From positions 1,932,001 through 1,996,000 of the forward strand of contig NZ_ACJX03000001.1 of NCBI RefSeq assembly GCF_000160455.2: a stretch of 64,000 nt of DNA, written 5' to 3'. Origin of the DNA: Acetomicrobium hydrogeniformans ATCC BAA-1850 (GTDB lineage: Bacteria > Synergistota > Synergistia > Synergistales > Acetomicrobiaceae). The notes under the pieces are model-generated. The model ran no database searches and was not told the DNA's origin. It saw only the letters and a program-made list of their open reading frames with translations. Numbering within the stretch: the stretch's first letter is position 1; each line of letters starts with the position of its first letter. Below are positions 27,429 through 37,006 of this stretch, piece by piece. The translations under genes were made by a program, and so were the position numbers.

Positions 27429-27945
27429 ACCATTTATTTAAATGAATCTTGTCCCACCTGAGTTCGGTCGAGTCATGAGGAGCTTTTTCTTCGGCGGGAT
27501 AGCCTATCGCGATAAGACAAACCACTCTGTATTCTCTCGGAATGTTCAATAAGGCGCGGACGTAATCTTCTGCGCTCACTTCCTGCGAATGCATGCGGTT
27601 TCTTATCTGTATCCAACAAGACCCCAATCCAAGGGACAGGGCAGTTAACTGCACTATAATAGCAGCTATGGATGCATCCTCTATCCAGGTATCGTTTGCC
27701 TTTTCGTTCCCGAGCACTACAAGACATAAGGGTGCTTCCTTTAAAAATGCGGAGCTTTGCCCCCTTGCGTCGGCTAATCTGCCAATCATATCCTTGTCGT
27801 CCACGAAGATGAATTCCCAGGAGTGTAAATTTTTCGAGGTAGGCGACAGAAGGGCAGCCTCCTTTAGCATTTCCAGCTTTTCTCTTTCTACGGGTATGTT
27901 TTTGAATCGCCTGATGCTCCTTCTTTTTTTCAAAAGTTCGATCAT
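27427..27945 (-). CDS. nitroreductase family protein
   Basis: A 172-residue FMN-dependent nitroreductase-fold protein. RRSIRRF near residue 8 is the N-terminal FMN-phosphate-binding motif. SPTSKNLHSWEFIFV (about residues 34-48) and GLGSCWIQIRN (about 105-115) are typical. The physiological substrate is unknown; such proteins reduce quinones, nitro compounds or flavins with NAD(P)H. GGAAGGAGAGAGG precedes the ATG. A promoter with a palindrome over the -10 box lies just upstream, suggesting repressor control. Confidence 0.88.
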   Translation of the reverse strand: MIELLKKRRSIRRFKNIPVEREKLEMLKEAALLSPTSKNLHSWEFIFVDDKDMIGRLADARGQSSAFLKEAPLCLVVLGNEKANDTWIEDASIAAIIVQLTALSLGLGSCWIQIRNRMHSQEVSAEDYVRALLNIPREYRVVCLIAIGYPAEEKAPHDSTELRWDKIHLNKW

Positions 27946-27968
27946 ATTTACCTCTCTCCTTCCATTTG

Positions 27969-28007
27969 ATTGTACTTACAATATAGGAGTGTCGAGCGAT
28001 TGTCCAA
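27969..28007 (-). promoter_or_regulatory. nitroreductase promoter with palindromic operator
   Basis: On the minus strand TTGGAC (28007-28002) and TATATT (27985-27980) are 16 bases apart. The perfect palindrome ATTGTA-CT-TACAAT (27969-27982) overlaps the downstream edge of the -10 box, a classic place for a repressor site. The regulator is not identifiable here. Confidence 0.4.
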
Positions 28008-28132
28008 GGGTTGATTACGTCGTTTGTCGGATGCTTTTAGATTTAACGTATATATGCTATAAATGCTTGCGGCCAAATGGGGCATAGCAACTGTTATTTT
28101 TTTGGCTTGAGGTTTGAAGGGAGTGTATTTTG

Positions 28133-29716
28133 GTGAGGAGCAAAATTTTAATGCTGGTAGCTGCGTTTTTTATATTGAGCTGTTTTCTTTCTTTGAAAAT
28201 ACATGTTGCTTACGGAAATGCGAGATCCATAGATCATCAGATAAAACGTCTAGAAGAAGATGTGTGGAAGAAGGCACAGGATCTCTCGCTATCTGCCTAT
28301 GAAGAGCCAACGTTAAATTTGCCCGATCCCATCGCAAACCTGACTTACGATCAGTGGCGCGATATTCGATTCAAACCCGAACAATCCCTTTGGAGGGGCA
28401 GCGATTCCATGTTTGAACTGAGGTTTTATCATTTGGGATTTCTTTATAAAACTCCTGTCAAGATCAATTTGGTAACTTCCGAAGGGATTGAGGAATTTCC
28501 CTTCGACGTAAGCCTCTTTGATTACGGGAAAAATGCATTATCCCCGGAAAACCTAAATAACTTAGGCTTTGCGGGATTCAGAATTCACTACCCTCTCAAT
28601 AGAGATGATTATTACGATGAGCTCATCTCATTTTTAGGGGCGAGTTATTTTAGAGCTCTCGGAAAGGGGCAACGTTATGGCCTTTCGGCAAGGGGGCTGG
28701 CGGTAGATACAGCATTACCCAAGGGCGAAGAATTTCCCTTTTTTAAGGAGTTTTGGATCGTCAAGCCACCCAAGAAATCGAGAAACATAACAGTTTTTGC
28801 CTTATTAGACAGTCCAAGCCTCACAGGAGCATACAAATTTTACATTCAACCTGGCGAAAAGACGGCGGTAGACGTAAAAGCCTCAATATTCAGGAGAAAG
28901 GACGTTGAAAAGCTTGGCATTGCTCCCATGACCAGCATGTTCTATTACGGCGAAAACAGCATTTCCCTGCCCGATGACTATAGGCCTGAAGTCCACGATT
29001 CGGACGGATTGCTTATAGCCTATGAAAACGGAGATTGGGAGTGGAGACCTCTTCGCAATTTACCGCGCTTGGACGTGACGAGTTTACCTGCTAACAATGT
29101 AGCCGGATTTGGGCTGTTGCAGCGTGATATTGACTTCGACCATTATCAGGATCTGGAAGCTCGATATGACCTACGGCCAAGCCTTTGGATTGCCCCAAGG
29201 GGAAGCTGGGGAAAAGGGCGTGTTGAATTGATCGAGATTCCCACTAACTGGGAAACGACGGACAATATAGTCGCCTTTTGGGTGCCCGAGGAGCTTCCTC
29301 CCCTGGGTGAGCCTGTAGATATTTCCTATCGAATGAGCTGGCATTTGCCCCTAGGTTCTCCTCACGGACTCGGTTACGTTGTTGCCACTAGAACGGGAAA
29401 GGGAAGCGGTGACAATACTCGGTTATTCGTGGTCGATTTTATCGGCAAGGCTGTCGAGGAAATTCCTGCCGACACAGGGTTGACAGCGGTTGTCAAGGTC
29501 TCTGATGGCGGAGAACTTGTAGAAAAGGTTTTGACAAAAAACGAAGTCACCGGTGGATGGAGGCTCGCAATTCAGGTAAAGGCCAAAACCGTAGGCGCCA
29601 TAGAGCAGCTGCAGCCCGATAAACGTCCTAAAATAGAAATTCAGGCCTTTTTAAAAAGGGGCGACAATTTGCCTGATCTGTTAACCGAAAAGTGGAGTTA
29701 TCTATGGCAGCTTTAG
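28133..29716 (+). CDS. opgG: periplasmic glucan biosynthesis protein OpgG
   Basis: OpgG (MdoG) acts in the periplasm in building osmoregulated branched glucans. The protein (about 527 aa) starts with a signal peptide: a basic tip, a hydrophobic core at about residues 6-22, and likely cleavage near AYG-NA around residue 30. Family features include LIYDPIANLTYDQW-like text (here LPDPIANLTYDQWRDIRF, about 63-80) and a C-terminal immunoglobulin-like region. GTG at 28133 or TTG at 28130 are both compatible with GAAGGGAG at 28116-28123; I prefer GTG. Its end overlaps opgH. Presence of OpgG implies an outer membrane and periplasm. Confidence 0.93.
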   Translation: MRSKILMLVAAFFILSCFLSLKIHVAYGNARSIDHQIKRLEEDVWKKAQDLSLSAYEEPTLNLPDPIANLTYDQWRDIRFKPEQSLWRGSDSMFELRFYHLGFLYKTPVKINLVTSEGIEEFPFDVSLFDYGKNALSPENLNNLGFAGFRIHYPLNRDDYYDELISFLGASYFRALGKGQRYGLSARGLAVDTALPKGEEFPFFKEFWIVKPPKKSRNITVFALLDSPSLTGAYKFYIQPGEKTAVDVKASIFRRKDVEKLGIAPMTSMFYYGENSISLPDDYRPEVHDSDGLLIAYENGDWEWRPLRNLPRLDVTSLPANNVAGFGLLQRDIDFDHYQDLEARYDLRPSLWIAPRGSWGKGRVELIEIPTNWETTDNIVAFWVPEELPPLGEPVDISYRMSWHLPLGSPHGLGYVVATRTGKGSGDNTRLFVVDFIGKAVEEIPADTGLTAVVKVSDGGELVEKVLTKNEVTGGWRLAIQVKAKTVGAIEQLQPDKRPKIEIQAFLKRGDNLPDLLTEKWSYLWQL

Positions 29717-32094
29717 CTTTGACATTTACGAAACGAGTGCTCAACTATATTTGGATTTTGGGAGTTACCACTACTCGCTCCCTTGAGATCGCTATTGAGT
29801 TTTTACATCAGATCCCTTCCAAGGGCAATTCTACGTTTAGAATGTTCGACGACCTTATCGCAAAGCTGAAAGGAGACTTAGAAGAAGAGCCGTCCTTGGT
29901 CGACAGACCCCGTTGGCCGAAACTAAAGGAAAAGATCTTACCTCTTTTGCTGAACAAAGGATACGGCGGCATCGCCTCTGCTCCGCCCGTAAACAGATCG
30001 TCCATGGTCCCGAGGGATTTTATGGTCAAGTTCGGCAATCTCTTCGAGACTTCTAAGAATGGAGCCACCTGGGAAGGGACTGCTAATCGAAGAAGGACTC
30101 TTCTCGCGGCCTTGGTAGTCGGTTCTACGGCGCTTTCAACCCATTTTATGAGTTTAGTCATTCAGTTCAAAGACCGAGAAATTTTGGGTTACTTAATGTT
30201 GATAACCTTCGCGATTCTTTTTGCCTGGATTTCCGTCGGATTTTGGACAGCTCTCGCCGGGTTGGTATCGATTTTAAGGGGAGTAGATCGCTATGCTCCA
30301 AGCGCTTCGAGAAGGAAGATCGACGAACGTACTAAAGTTGCGCTGGTTTTTCCCATTTACAACGAAGATACCGGCAGGGTCTTCGCCGGAATAGAGGCTA
30401 CCTACAGGTCTCTCGAGAAAACTGGCATGTTGAAACATTATGATTTTTACATATTAAGCGATAGCAATGACCCCAACGCGTGGGTAAGCGAGGAGATGGC
30501 TTGGGCCGAGTGGCGCGAACGGTTAAACGCTGAAGGCAAACTTTTTTATCGAAGAAGGACGAGAAACATCAAAAAGAAGAGCGGAAATATAGCGGATTTC
30601 TGCAGGCGTTGGGGGAAAAATTATAAATATATGGTTGTTTTCGACGCCGACAGCGTCATGAGCGGAAATATACTGACGGAGATGACTTCAATTATGGAGG
30701 CCAACCCGAGACTGGGCATTTTGCAAAGCGCCCCCAAAGCTGTGGGAAGACGCTCGCTTTATGGACGCATACAACAGTTTGCAAGCTATATCTACGGTCC
30801 GATCTTCGCCGCAGGTTTAAGCTTCTGGCAGCTTGGAGATGCTCAATACTGGGGACATAACGCCATCATTAGAGTTAAGCCCTTCATGGAAAATTGTGCC
30901 TTGCCGAGGCTTCCGGGCGATCCACCCCTGGGAGGAGAGATATTGAGCCACGATTTCGTAGAGGCAGCCCTCATGCGAAGGGCTGGATACGAAGTGTGGC
31001 TTTCCTACGATTTGGAGGGAAGTTACGAAGAAACTCCTCCAACGCTGCTTGAAGAATTGTCCAGGGATAGGCGTTGGTGTCAGGGCAATCTGCAACATTT
31101 GAGGCTCTTTTTGCTCAAGGGCATAATACCGGCACATCGTTTTCTTTTTTTGAACGGAGTTATGATATATGGTTCTGGATTGCTCTGGTTTTGTTTTATA
31201 TTCATGAGCTCTTTGCAGGCGCTGCTCGACGTTTGGGTCGAACCCGTATATTTTCCCAGTGAGTACGCGCTGTTTCCCGAATGGCCCGTATGGTATCCAG
31301 GCTGGGCGCTATTTCTTTTCATCGTGACTATCGTGTTGCTTTTTCTTCCGAAGCTTTTTGGCCTTCTGCTTGTGATGGCCAAAGGAAGACCAGAACTTTT
31401 CGGAGGCAAGATAAGGTTGACTTTGAGCGTTCTTTTGGAGACGCTTTTTTCCGTTCTCTTTGCCCCTATTAAAATGCTGTTTCACAGCAAATTTCTGTTT
31501 TTTACCCTGCTTGGGCAAAAAGTTGGTTGGGGGCCTCAGGAAAGGTCCGACATAGGGATTGCCTGGAAAGATGCCCTTAAATTTCACTGGAGCAACATGG
31601 TGATAGGTCTTTTGTGGGGCGCTATAGTTGGCATGGTGAATCCCTCCTTTTGCGTCTGGCTTTTGCCCATATTGATTTCCTTTGTTCTGTCGGTCTTTCT
31701 TTCCGTTTGGACCAGCAGGCCTTCGGTCGGGGAGCGTTTCAGGAAAGCCGGACTTTTCCTGACGCCTCAAGAGGTGGATCCCTCGCCCGAAATGATGACC
31801 TTGAACGAAGTCATGTCCGACCCTCCTGCCTGGTTGGAGTGGGGATTTAAATCAGCTCTGTTCGACCCCTGGGTAAATGCCCTACATAGAGGGCTTTTGC
31901 GAAAAAACTTCAAAGCTCCGTCAAACTTAACGGAAAAGACCCTTTCGGGAGAAACGGAAAATTTGAATAACAAAGAAACCATGGCAGTTTTAAGCTCTCC
32001 TGAGCTGCTTTTTGACCTGCATAAAGCAATATGGAAATCTTCTGAAGATCGATTTACAGATGAATGGCGGGACCGGTTGTCATTCTTTTTATGA
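29704..32094 (+). CDS. opgH: glucan glucosyltransferase OpgH
   Basis: A membrane GT2-family glucosyltransferase that makes the linear beta-glucan backbone from UDP-glucose and moves it to the periplasm. The cytoplasmic domain carries VVFDADSVM (DxD motif, about residues 311-319), the catalytic Asp in LSHDFVEA (about 418-425), and DRRWCQGNLQHL (RW motif, about 453-464). About eight hydrophobic segments lie on both sides of it. Length (796 aa) is near that of E. coli MdoH. I choose ATG 29704 (GGAG at 29694-29697), which overlaps opgG by 13 bases; GTG at 29692 is possible. Confidence 0.94.
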   Translation: MAALALTFTKRVLNYIWILGVTTTRSLEIAIEFLHQIPSKGNSTFRMFDDLIAKLKGDLEEEPSLVDRPRWPKLKEKILPLLLNKGYGGIASAPPVNRSSMVPRDFMVKFGNLFETSKNGATWEGTANRRRTLLAALVVGSTALSTHFMSLVIQFKDREILGYLMLITFAILFAWISVGFWTALAGLVSILRGVDRYAPSASRRKIDERTKVALVFPIYNEDTGRVFAGIEATYRSLEKTGMLKHYDFYILSDSNDPNAWVSEEMAWAEWRERLNAEGKLFYRRRTRNIKKKSGNIADFCRRWGKNYKYMVVFDADSVMSGNILTEMTSIMEANPRLGILQSAPKAVGRRSLYGRIQQFASYIYGPIFAAGLSFWQLGDAQYWGHNAIIRVKPFMENCALPRLPGDPPLGGEILSHDFVEAALMRRAGYEVWLSYDLEGSYEETPPTLLEELSRDRRWCQGNLQHLRLFLLKGIIPAHRFLFLNGVMIYGSGLLWFCFIFMSSLQALLDVWVEPVYFPSEYALFPEWPVWYPGWALFLFIVTIVLLFLPKLFGLLLVMAKGRPELFGGKIRLTLSVLLETLFSVLFAPIKMLFHSKFLFFTLLGQKVGWGPQERSDIGIAWKDALKFHWSNMVIGLLWGAIVGMVNPSFCVWLLPILISFVLSVFLSVWTSRPSVGERFRKAGLFLTPQEVDPSPEMMTLNEVMSDPPAWLEWGFKSALFDPWVNALHRGLLRKNFKAPSNLTEKTLSGETENLNNKETMAVLSSPELLFDLHKAIWKSSEDRFTDEWRDRLSFFL

Positions 32095-32228
32095 GCGCTA
32101 CGCTTCTTCCACTTGCATTTGGCGGTTTCTATGGTTAATATACCAAGTGAGGAAAACGTTTACCTTAAATAAAAACCTTTATTATTTGTCCTTACGGTTT
32201 AAAAAGCGGACGAGGAGGAAAAAAAAGA

Positions 32229-32960
32229 TTGCGTTTTGTGCTTTATAACATACGCTATGCTACGGGGACAGGTTGGGATTACCATATTCCCTTTCCGTTT
32301 TGGGGTAGTTTCAGGAAAACTGAAAAGAATTTTGAAGATATATCGGACTTTTTGATAAAACTTAACCCCGATATAGTTGGCTTGGTAGAATCCGATGGAG
32401 GTACGTACAGGCAAAACGGCAAAAGCCAGCCCGTGGAGATGGCATCGAAGATTGGTGGGACGCCCATATTCGGATGCAAATATCATCCCAAATCCTTTAT
32501 CACCAAAGCCCCGGTGCTGAAATTGCAGGGCAATGCGGTTGTCTCCAAAATACCGCCGATAAAATCAAATATTAAATATCTCAGCTTTGGGGTAAAGAGA
32601 GCCATGTTGGAAGTGGAATACGATGACTTTGTTCTTTATTTGGTCCATTTGTCTCTCGGGCGCAAGGCAAGAGCAAAACAGTTGGAGGAATTGAGCAGGA
32701 AGTGTCTTTCGGCAGACAAGCCCGTTATCCTTGCCGGGGATTGCAATACCTTTGGCGGCGAAGAGGAGCTGGAGCCTTTGATAAGGAAGGTAGGACTTAA
32801 AAACGCCAATGCCGACTGCATGCCGACCTATCCCAGCTCATCGCCTCGAATGTTGCTCGATTTCGTTCTCCATAGCCCCAAGATAAAGGTAACTGACCTT
32901 TTAATTCCACGGGTAACGTTTTCTGATCACTTGCCCCTTGTGTGCGATTTTGCCCTTTAG
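32229..32960 (+). CDS. endonuclease/exonuclease/phosphatase (EEP) family protein
   Basis: A 243-residue EEP-fold hydrolase with the expected order of motifs: FVLYNIRYATG (N-terminal Asn), VGLVESDGG (metal Glu, about residue 55), LVHLSLGRKARAKQ (catalytic His, about 138), LAGDCNTFGGEEEL (D-x-N, about 165), and FSDHLPLVCDFAL (SDH, C-terminal). It lacks a signal peptide. The TTG start follows GAGGAGG with a spacer of about 10 bases. Sitting between opgH and a cardiolipin synthase, a phosphodiesterase or lipid-phosphatase role seems more likely than DNA repair; this is inference. Confidence 0.85.
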   Translation: MRFVLYNIRYATGTGWDYHIPFPFWGSFRKTEKNFEDISDFLIKLNPDIVGLVESDGGTYRQNGKSQPVEMASKIGGTPIFGCKYHPKSFITKAPVLKLQGNAVVSKIPPIKSNIKYLSFGVKRAMLEVEYDDFVLYLVHLSLGRKARAKQLEELSRKCLSADKPVILAGDCNTFGGEEELEPLIRKVGLKNANADCMPTYPSSSPRMLLDFVLHSPKIKVTDLLIPRVTFSDHLPLVCDFAL

Positions 32961-32987
32961 CACGAAAATATTATCGAGGTAAGGGAT

Positions 32988-34451
32988 ATGCAAGACCTTT
33001 CTACCCTGCTTCTTTGGTTGTACAATTTGACCTCATTTTGCATCCGCATAGGAATGCTTTGTTATGTCCCACTTAAACACGAGCCTCCCACAGCCGTGGC
33101 ATGGTTGTTGGCCATTAATATATGGCCCTGGGGAGGTTTAATTCTCTATTCCCTTTTCGGTTCGACGGGACTGCCCAGGGAAAGGTTGCGGCGGCGCCAA
33201 ACATTGCTGTCGGAATTAGGCAATGCACTTCATGATATCAGGGTTAAAGTATTACGGGAAGTTAACGACCCGGTCTTAAGGGATCAACAAAAGAGAATCA
33301 GCTATATGGCCTATAAAATGGTCGATATGAGTCCGGTAGCCGGCAATAAGATGGAATTGTTGGCCGATTTCGAGGAATATTTGGACAGGTTGTGTCAGGA
33401 TATAGATGAGGCCGAAAGGTACGTATATCTCCTTTATTACATATTTTCATACGACAAGATGACGAAAAAACTCTTTAATTCGTTGGAATGTGCAGCCAGA
33501 CGAGGGGTTGAATGTCGTATCCTCGTTGATTCTGTCGGAGCGAAGGAATTTTTACGACAACACACGTATTTACTACGAAGCAGCGGCGTCAAAATTGCCG
33601 AGGCTTTACCCTTAAGGTTTCTGAGAAGGACTTCCTTTACTGCAAGATATGACATAAGAAATCACAGGAAAATTGCAATAATCGACGGAAAAGTTGCTTA
33701 TACCGGTTCTCACAACATCATCGAGCCCTCCTACAATAGAAAAGCCGGGGGACGTGAGTGGCACGACCTTTCTGTGAGGCTAACCGGACCCGTGGTGATT
33801 CAGCTTTTAGCAGTATGTTATGAAGACTGGTACGTTGAAACTCATGAAGATGTGCCTCTGGATAAAATGTTGTATTTTCTCCCCAGGCTGAATAAAGAGG
33901 GAAATGCTATCGTTCAGACTGTGCCTAGCGGTCCGTCGATGCAGCTGCAAAATTATCAAAGGTTGTTGGTTTTAGCTTTACTGAACGCGGAAAGACGGGT
34001 CACTATAACAACTCCCTATTTTATACCCGACAGCGAAACCATGCGCGCCATAGAAACGGCACGCATCATGGATGTAGAAGTGAGGTTAATTGTGCCCGAG
34101 AGAGCCGATAAGCTCATAGTGGGCAGCGTCGCCAGGGCCTACTTCTCTCCCCTCCTTGAAATGGGAGTCAAAATTTACCAATATAAAGGAGATATATTAC
34201 ATGCCAAGACCGTTACTGTAGACGATGACTTGGCCTTTCTTGGGACAAGCAACTTCGACATTCGTTCATTCGCTTTGGATTTCGAGGTAGATTTGATTTT
34301 TTACAGCCAAGAGGAGATAAATTGCATTCTCGGGGCGCAGGAGGCCTATATGGCCCGATCCAAACTATTACACCCCAACGAATGGGAAAAAAGGCCGGCT
34401 CTGGAACGCGTGGTTTATGGAATTACCAAGCTATTCAGTCCATTGTTTTAA
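32988..34451 (+). CDS. cls: cardiolipin synthase (phospholipase D type)
   Basis: A 487-residue membrane enzyme condensing two phosphatidylglycerols (or similar) to cardiolipin. Two hydrophobic N-terminal segments (about residues 5-25 and 35-57) are followed by two PLD motifs: NHRKIAIIDGKVAYTGSHN (about 223-241) and HAKTVTVDDDLAFLGTSNFD (about 405-424), both with the HxKxxxxD pattern. This is the ClsA-type plan and length. It follows the EEP gene by 27 bases and precedes an MFS gene by 24. In enterobacteria, phosphatidylglycerol also decorates periplasmic glucans, so grouping with opgGH makes envelope sense. Confidence 0.93.
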   Translation: MQDLSTLLLWLYNLTSFCIRIGMLCYVPLKHEPPTAVAWLLAINIWPWGGLILYSLFGSTGLPRERLRRRQTLLSELGNALHDIRVKVLREVNDPVLRDQQKRISYMAYKMVDMSPVAGNKMELLADFEEYLDRLCQDIDEAERYVYLLYYIFSYDKMTKKLFNSLECAARRGVECRILVDSVGAKEFLRQHTYLLRSSGVKIAEALPLRFLRRTSFTARYDIRNHRKIAIIDGKVAYTGSHNIIEPSYNRKAGGREWHDLSVRLTGPVVIQLLAVCYEDWYVETHEDVPLDKMLYFLPRLNKEGNAIVQTVPSGPSMQLQNYQRLLVLALLNAERRVTITTPYFIPDSETMRAIETARIMDVEVRLIVPERADKLIVGSVARAYFSPLLEMGVKIYQYKGDILHAKTVTVDDDLAFLGTSNFDIRSFALDFEVDLIFYSQEEINCILGAQEAYMARSKLLHPNEWEKRPALERVVYGITKLFSPLF

Positions 34452-34475
34452 TTTCTGCTGTGAGGAGTATTTGCC

Positions 34476-35855
34476 TTGGCGGATAAGTCATTTAAAAGAA
34501 GAGTGCTTTTTGTCTCGGCAGCGGCCTCCTTCCTGGGGCCTTTTATGATATCGACGGTAAACATAGCTTTGCCGGTCATAGGTATTTATTTCAAAGCTGA
34601 CGCTGCAGATCTGGGTTGGGTCGCAACCTCTTACATGCTTGCAACGGCAGCTGCCTTAGTCCCCGTGGGAAGGGCTGCCGACATAATCGGAAGAAGGAAG
34701 ATCTTTTTGTTGGGCGCTGCCCTTTTGGCGATCTTCAACTTTCTTGCATTGTTTTCCATGAATTTGACTTTCCTTATTTTCTGTCGTCTGCTGCAGGGAA
34801 TAGGCGGTGCAATGATTGTTACGACGTCGGTTGCCATACTTGCTTCCATTTTTCCGCCAGGAGAGAGAGGAAGGGCTATGGGCATCAATACGGCAGCGAC
34901 GTATTTGGGATTATCAATGGGGCCCTTCTGCGGCGGGATTTTAGTCCAAAACTTCGGGTGGAAAAGTATCTTCGTTTCAACGGGTGTTTTCAGCTTATTT
35001 GTTTTTTATATGATACTTCGTTATATTAAAAGAGAATGGAGGGTCGCCAAAGATGAGCCCTTCGATATATTGGGCAGCGCTTTATATGTCATCTTTTTGT
35101 TGTCATTTATGTATGGCATTTTTCTCGTACCTCAGGTTAAAAGCCTTTATTTCATTTCGGCCGGTATCGTAATCGCCCTTCTGTTTCTAAGGCATCAATG
35201 GATTATCCCTAATCCTGTATTCAATATAAAGCTATTTCTCGGGAATAGGAGTTTTGCCTTTTCTAATTTGGCTGCCTTAATAAATTACGCGGCAACGGCA
35301 TCGGTTGCCTTTCTGTTGAGCCTCTATTTGCAATATGTCAAGGGTATGTCTCCACAGTTGGCAGGGTTTGTTTTAGTGATACAACCGGCCATCCAAGCCG
35401 GTTTTTCTCCCTTCGCAGGTCGCATGTCGGATAACGTCGAGCCGAGGTACATCGCTTCTGCGGGTATGGCCCTTACGGCGTTGGGCCTCTTTTTCTTGTC
35501 GCGATTAAGCCTTGCCACATCCTTTTTTCATTTGATTTTCGCCCTCTGTTTTTTGGGTTTTGGTTTCGCCCTTTTTTCATCACCAAATGTTAACGCCATA
35601 ATGAGTTCCGTCACAAACGAATATTACGGAGCTGCCTCAAGCACTTTGGCCACTATGCGACTGCTCGGTCAAACGATGAGCCTCGCCTTGGCCACGGCAA
35701 TATTTTCCGTAAAGCTTGGGAAAGCGCAAATAGCTGCAAACCTCGATCTATTCTTGGGAAGCGTTAATCTGGCGTTTTTTATCTCGGCTATTACTTGTTT
35801 GGTAGGTATTTACTTTTCTTACGTCAGGGGCAGGATACATATCGATAAAACTTAA
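34476..35855 (+). CDS. MFS drug/solute exporter (DHA2/EmrB-like)
   Basis: A 459-residue major facilitator protein with about 14 hydrophobic segments, the DHA2 (EmrB/QacA) count. Motif A-like GRAADIIGRRKIFLLG (about residues 68-83) and the family C motif around INTAATYLGLSMGPFCGG (about 137-154) are clear. The TTG start follows TGAGGAG (34461-34467). It is the last gene of the opgG-opgH-EEP-cls run. The substrate is unknown; export of a lipid or toxic compound is possible. Confidence 0.88.
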   Translation: MADKSFKRRVLFVSAAASFLGPFMISTVNIALPVIGIYFKADAADLGWVATSYMLATAAALVPVGRAADIIGRRKIFLLGAALLAIFNFLALFSMNLTFLIFCRLLQGIGGAMIVTTSVAILASIFPPGERGRAMGINTAATYLGLSMGPFCGGILVQNFGWKSIFVSTGVFSLFVFYMILRYIKREWRVAKDEPFDILGSALYVIFLLSFMYGIFLVPQVKSLYFISAGIVIALLFLRHQWIIPNPVFNIKLFLGNRSFAFSNLAALINYAATASVAFLLSLYLQYVKGMSPQLAGFVLVIQPAIQAGFSPFAGRMSDNVEPRYIASAGMALTALGLFFLSRLSLATSFFHLIFALCFLGFGFALFSSPNVNAIMSSVTNEYYGAASSTLATMRLLGQTMSLALATAIFSVKLGKAQIAANLDLFLGSVNLAFFISAITCLVGIYFSYVRGRIHIDKT

Positions 35856-35889
35856 GACGATCTCGTTCAGAAGTCCACGCTATATTGCT

Positions 35890-35942
35890 GCAAATGCCAG
35901 CCTCCTTTTAATCGTAATGCATTTATGGAGTCTGGCATTTGC
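35890..35942. terminator. terminator-like hairpin
   Basis: GCAAATGCCAG (35890-35900) and CTGGCATTTGC (35932-35942) form a perfect 11-bp stem with a long loop in the convergent gap after the MFS gene. It lacks a strong T-run. Confidence 0.5.
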
Positions 35943-35968
35943 GATGATAAGCGATACGGCTAAACCGG

Positions 35969-36232
35969 TTAACCCCAGACCTTCTTCTCGCTTTCCTGCA
36001 GAGCCTCATAAAGGAGGGAGATCGTTTTTTGTTTTGATCGCAGAGTTTCCATCAGCTTGTTTTTAATAACCTCGTCTTCGATCATATGCCAAGTACCGGC
36101 AAGTCCGCTCATGGAATCGAGTTCGTCCGCCAGGGTTTCTCTGAGTAATTCCGCTATCTCTAAAGGATCGTCCACATGGGAATGATGATGCTCATGTTCA
36201 AAATCTCCCTCGGAAGTGACAACTTTACACAT
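35969..36232 (-). CDS. small His-rich protein of unknown function
   Basis: An 87-residue protein with EHEHHHSH at about residues 10-17, then a helical, charged remainder and no cysteine beyond residue 2. I choose the ATG at 36232 because GAAGGAGAGG lies 6 bases upstream; an in-frame ATG at 36268 would run through that site. The His cluster suggests binding of Ni, Co, Zn or Fe, but none of its neighbours (MFS exporter, LUD protein) indicates which. I do not recognise the family. Confidence 0.6.
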   Translation of the reverse strand: MCKVVTSEGDFEHEHHHSHVDDPLEIAELLRETLADELDSMSGLAGTWHMIEDEVIKNKLMETLRSKQKTISLLYEALQESEKKVWG

Positions 36233-36342
36233 CAATATCCTCTCCTTCATCATGAAATCATTCGCCAATTAATGTTATCATTTTAATGGTAGGAGTCAAG
36301 CTGAAGTAATTTTATTCACAAAATATAGAGGAGGGATATTGC

Positions 36343-36996
36343 ATGGCCGATTGGGAAAGGTTCAGAAAAAATCATTATGATCTTTTGGGTAACGCTATGG
36401 TGAAAAACTTAGAGAAAAAGGGCTATAAGGCCCTATATGTGGCAACGGCCGATAAAGCCAAGGATTCGGTACTGGGATTGATACCCGAAGGTGCCAGCGT
36501 TGGCATTCCGGGAAGCGTGACGATAAGGGAATTGGGCCTGCTTGAAGAGTTGGAAAAAAGAGGCAACCAGGTTGTCCACCATTGGGATCCGAGCCTTGCG
36601 GGAGAGGAGAGATTAAAGAGGCTTCGCGATGAGCTTTTGTGCGACGTATTTTTGACGAGCGCCAATGCTATCACCATTGACGGGACTATCGTTAACATCG
36701 ACGGAAACGGCAACAGGGTTGCCGGAATGGCATGGGCTATGGGGAAGATAATATATGTCATCGGAATGAATAAAGTTTGCCCCGGTGATGTAGATGCGGC
36801 TATAGCACGCGTTAAAAACTTCGCTACTCCGCCTAACGCAATGCGACTTAATATCAAAACACCCTGCGCTTCCCTTGGCTATTGTGTGGACTGCGATTCG
36901 CCCGAGCGGGTTTGCCGTGCCATGCTCGTGCTGGAAAGGGCTCCTTCCGGGCGGGAATGTCATGTAATTTTAGTGGGCGAGACGCTAGGGTTTTAG
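36343..36996 (+). CDS. LUD (LutC/DUF162-like) domain protein
   Basis: A 217-residue stand-alone LUD domain related to LutC of the lactate-oxidation complex. Typical parts are GIPGSVTIRELGLLEEL (about residues 54-70), FLTSANAITIDGTIVNIDGNGNRVAGM (about 104-130; beyond family resemblance no catalytic residue is certain), and a Cys-containing end (TPCASLGYCVDCDSPERVC, about 176-194) that could hold a metal. lutA and lutB partners are absent, so it may work alone, as in many anaerobes. It is a single-gene unit ending in a clear terminator. Confidence 0.88.
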   Translation: MADWERFRKNHYDLLGNAMVKNLEKKGYKALYVATADKAKDSVLGLIPEGASVGIPGSVTIRELGLLEELEKRGNQVVHHWDPSLAGEERLKRLRDELLCDVFLTSANAITIDGTIVNIDGNGNRVAGMAWAMGKIIYVIGMNKVCPGDVDAAIARVKNFATPPNAMRLNIKTPCASLGYCVDCDSPERVCRAMLVLERAPSGRECHVILVGETLGF

Positions 36997-37006
36997 TATA
37001 CACAAT

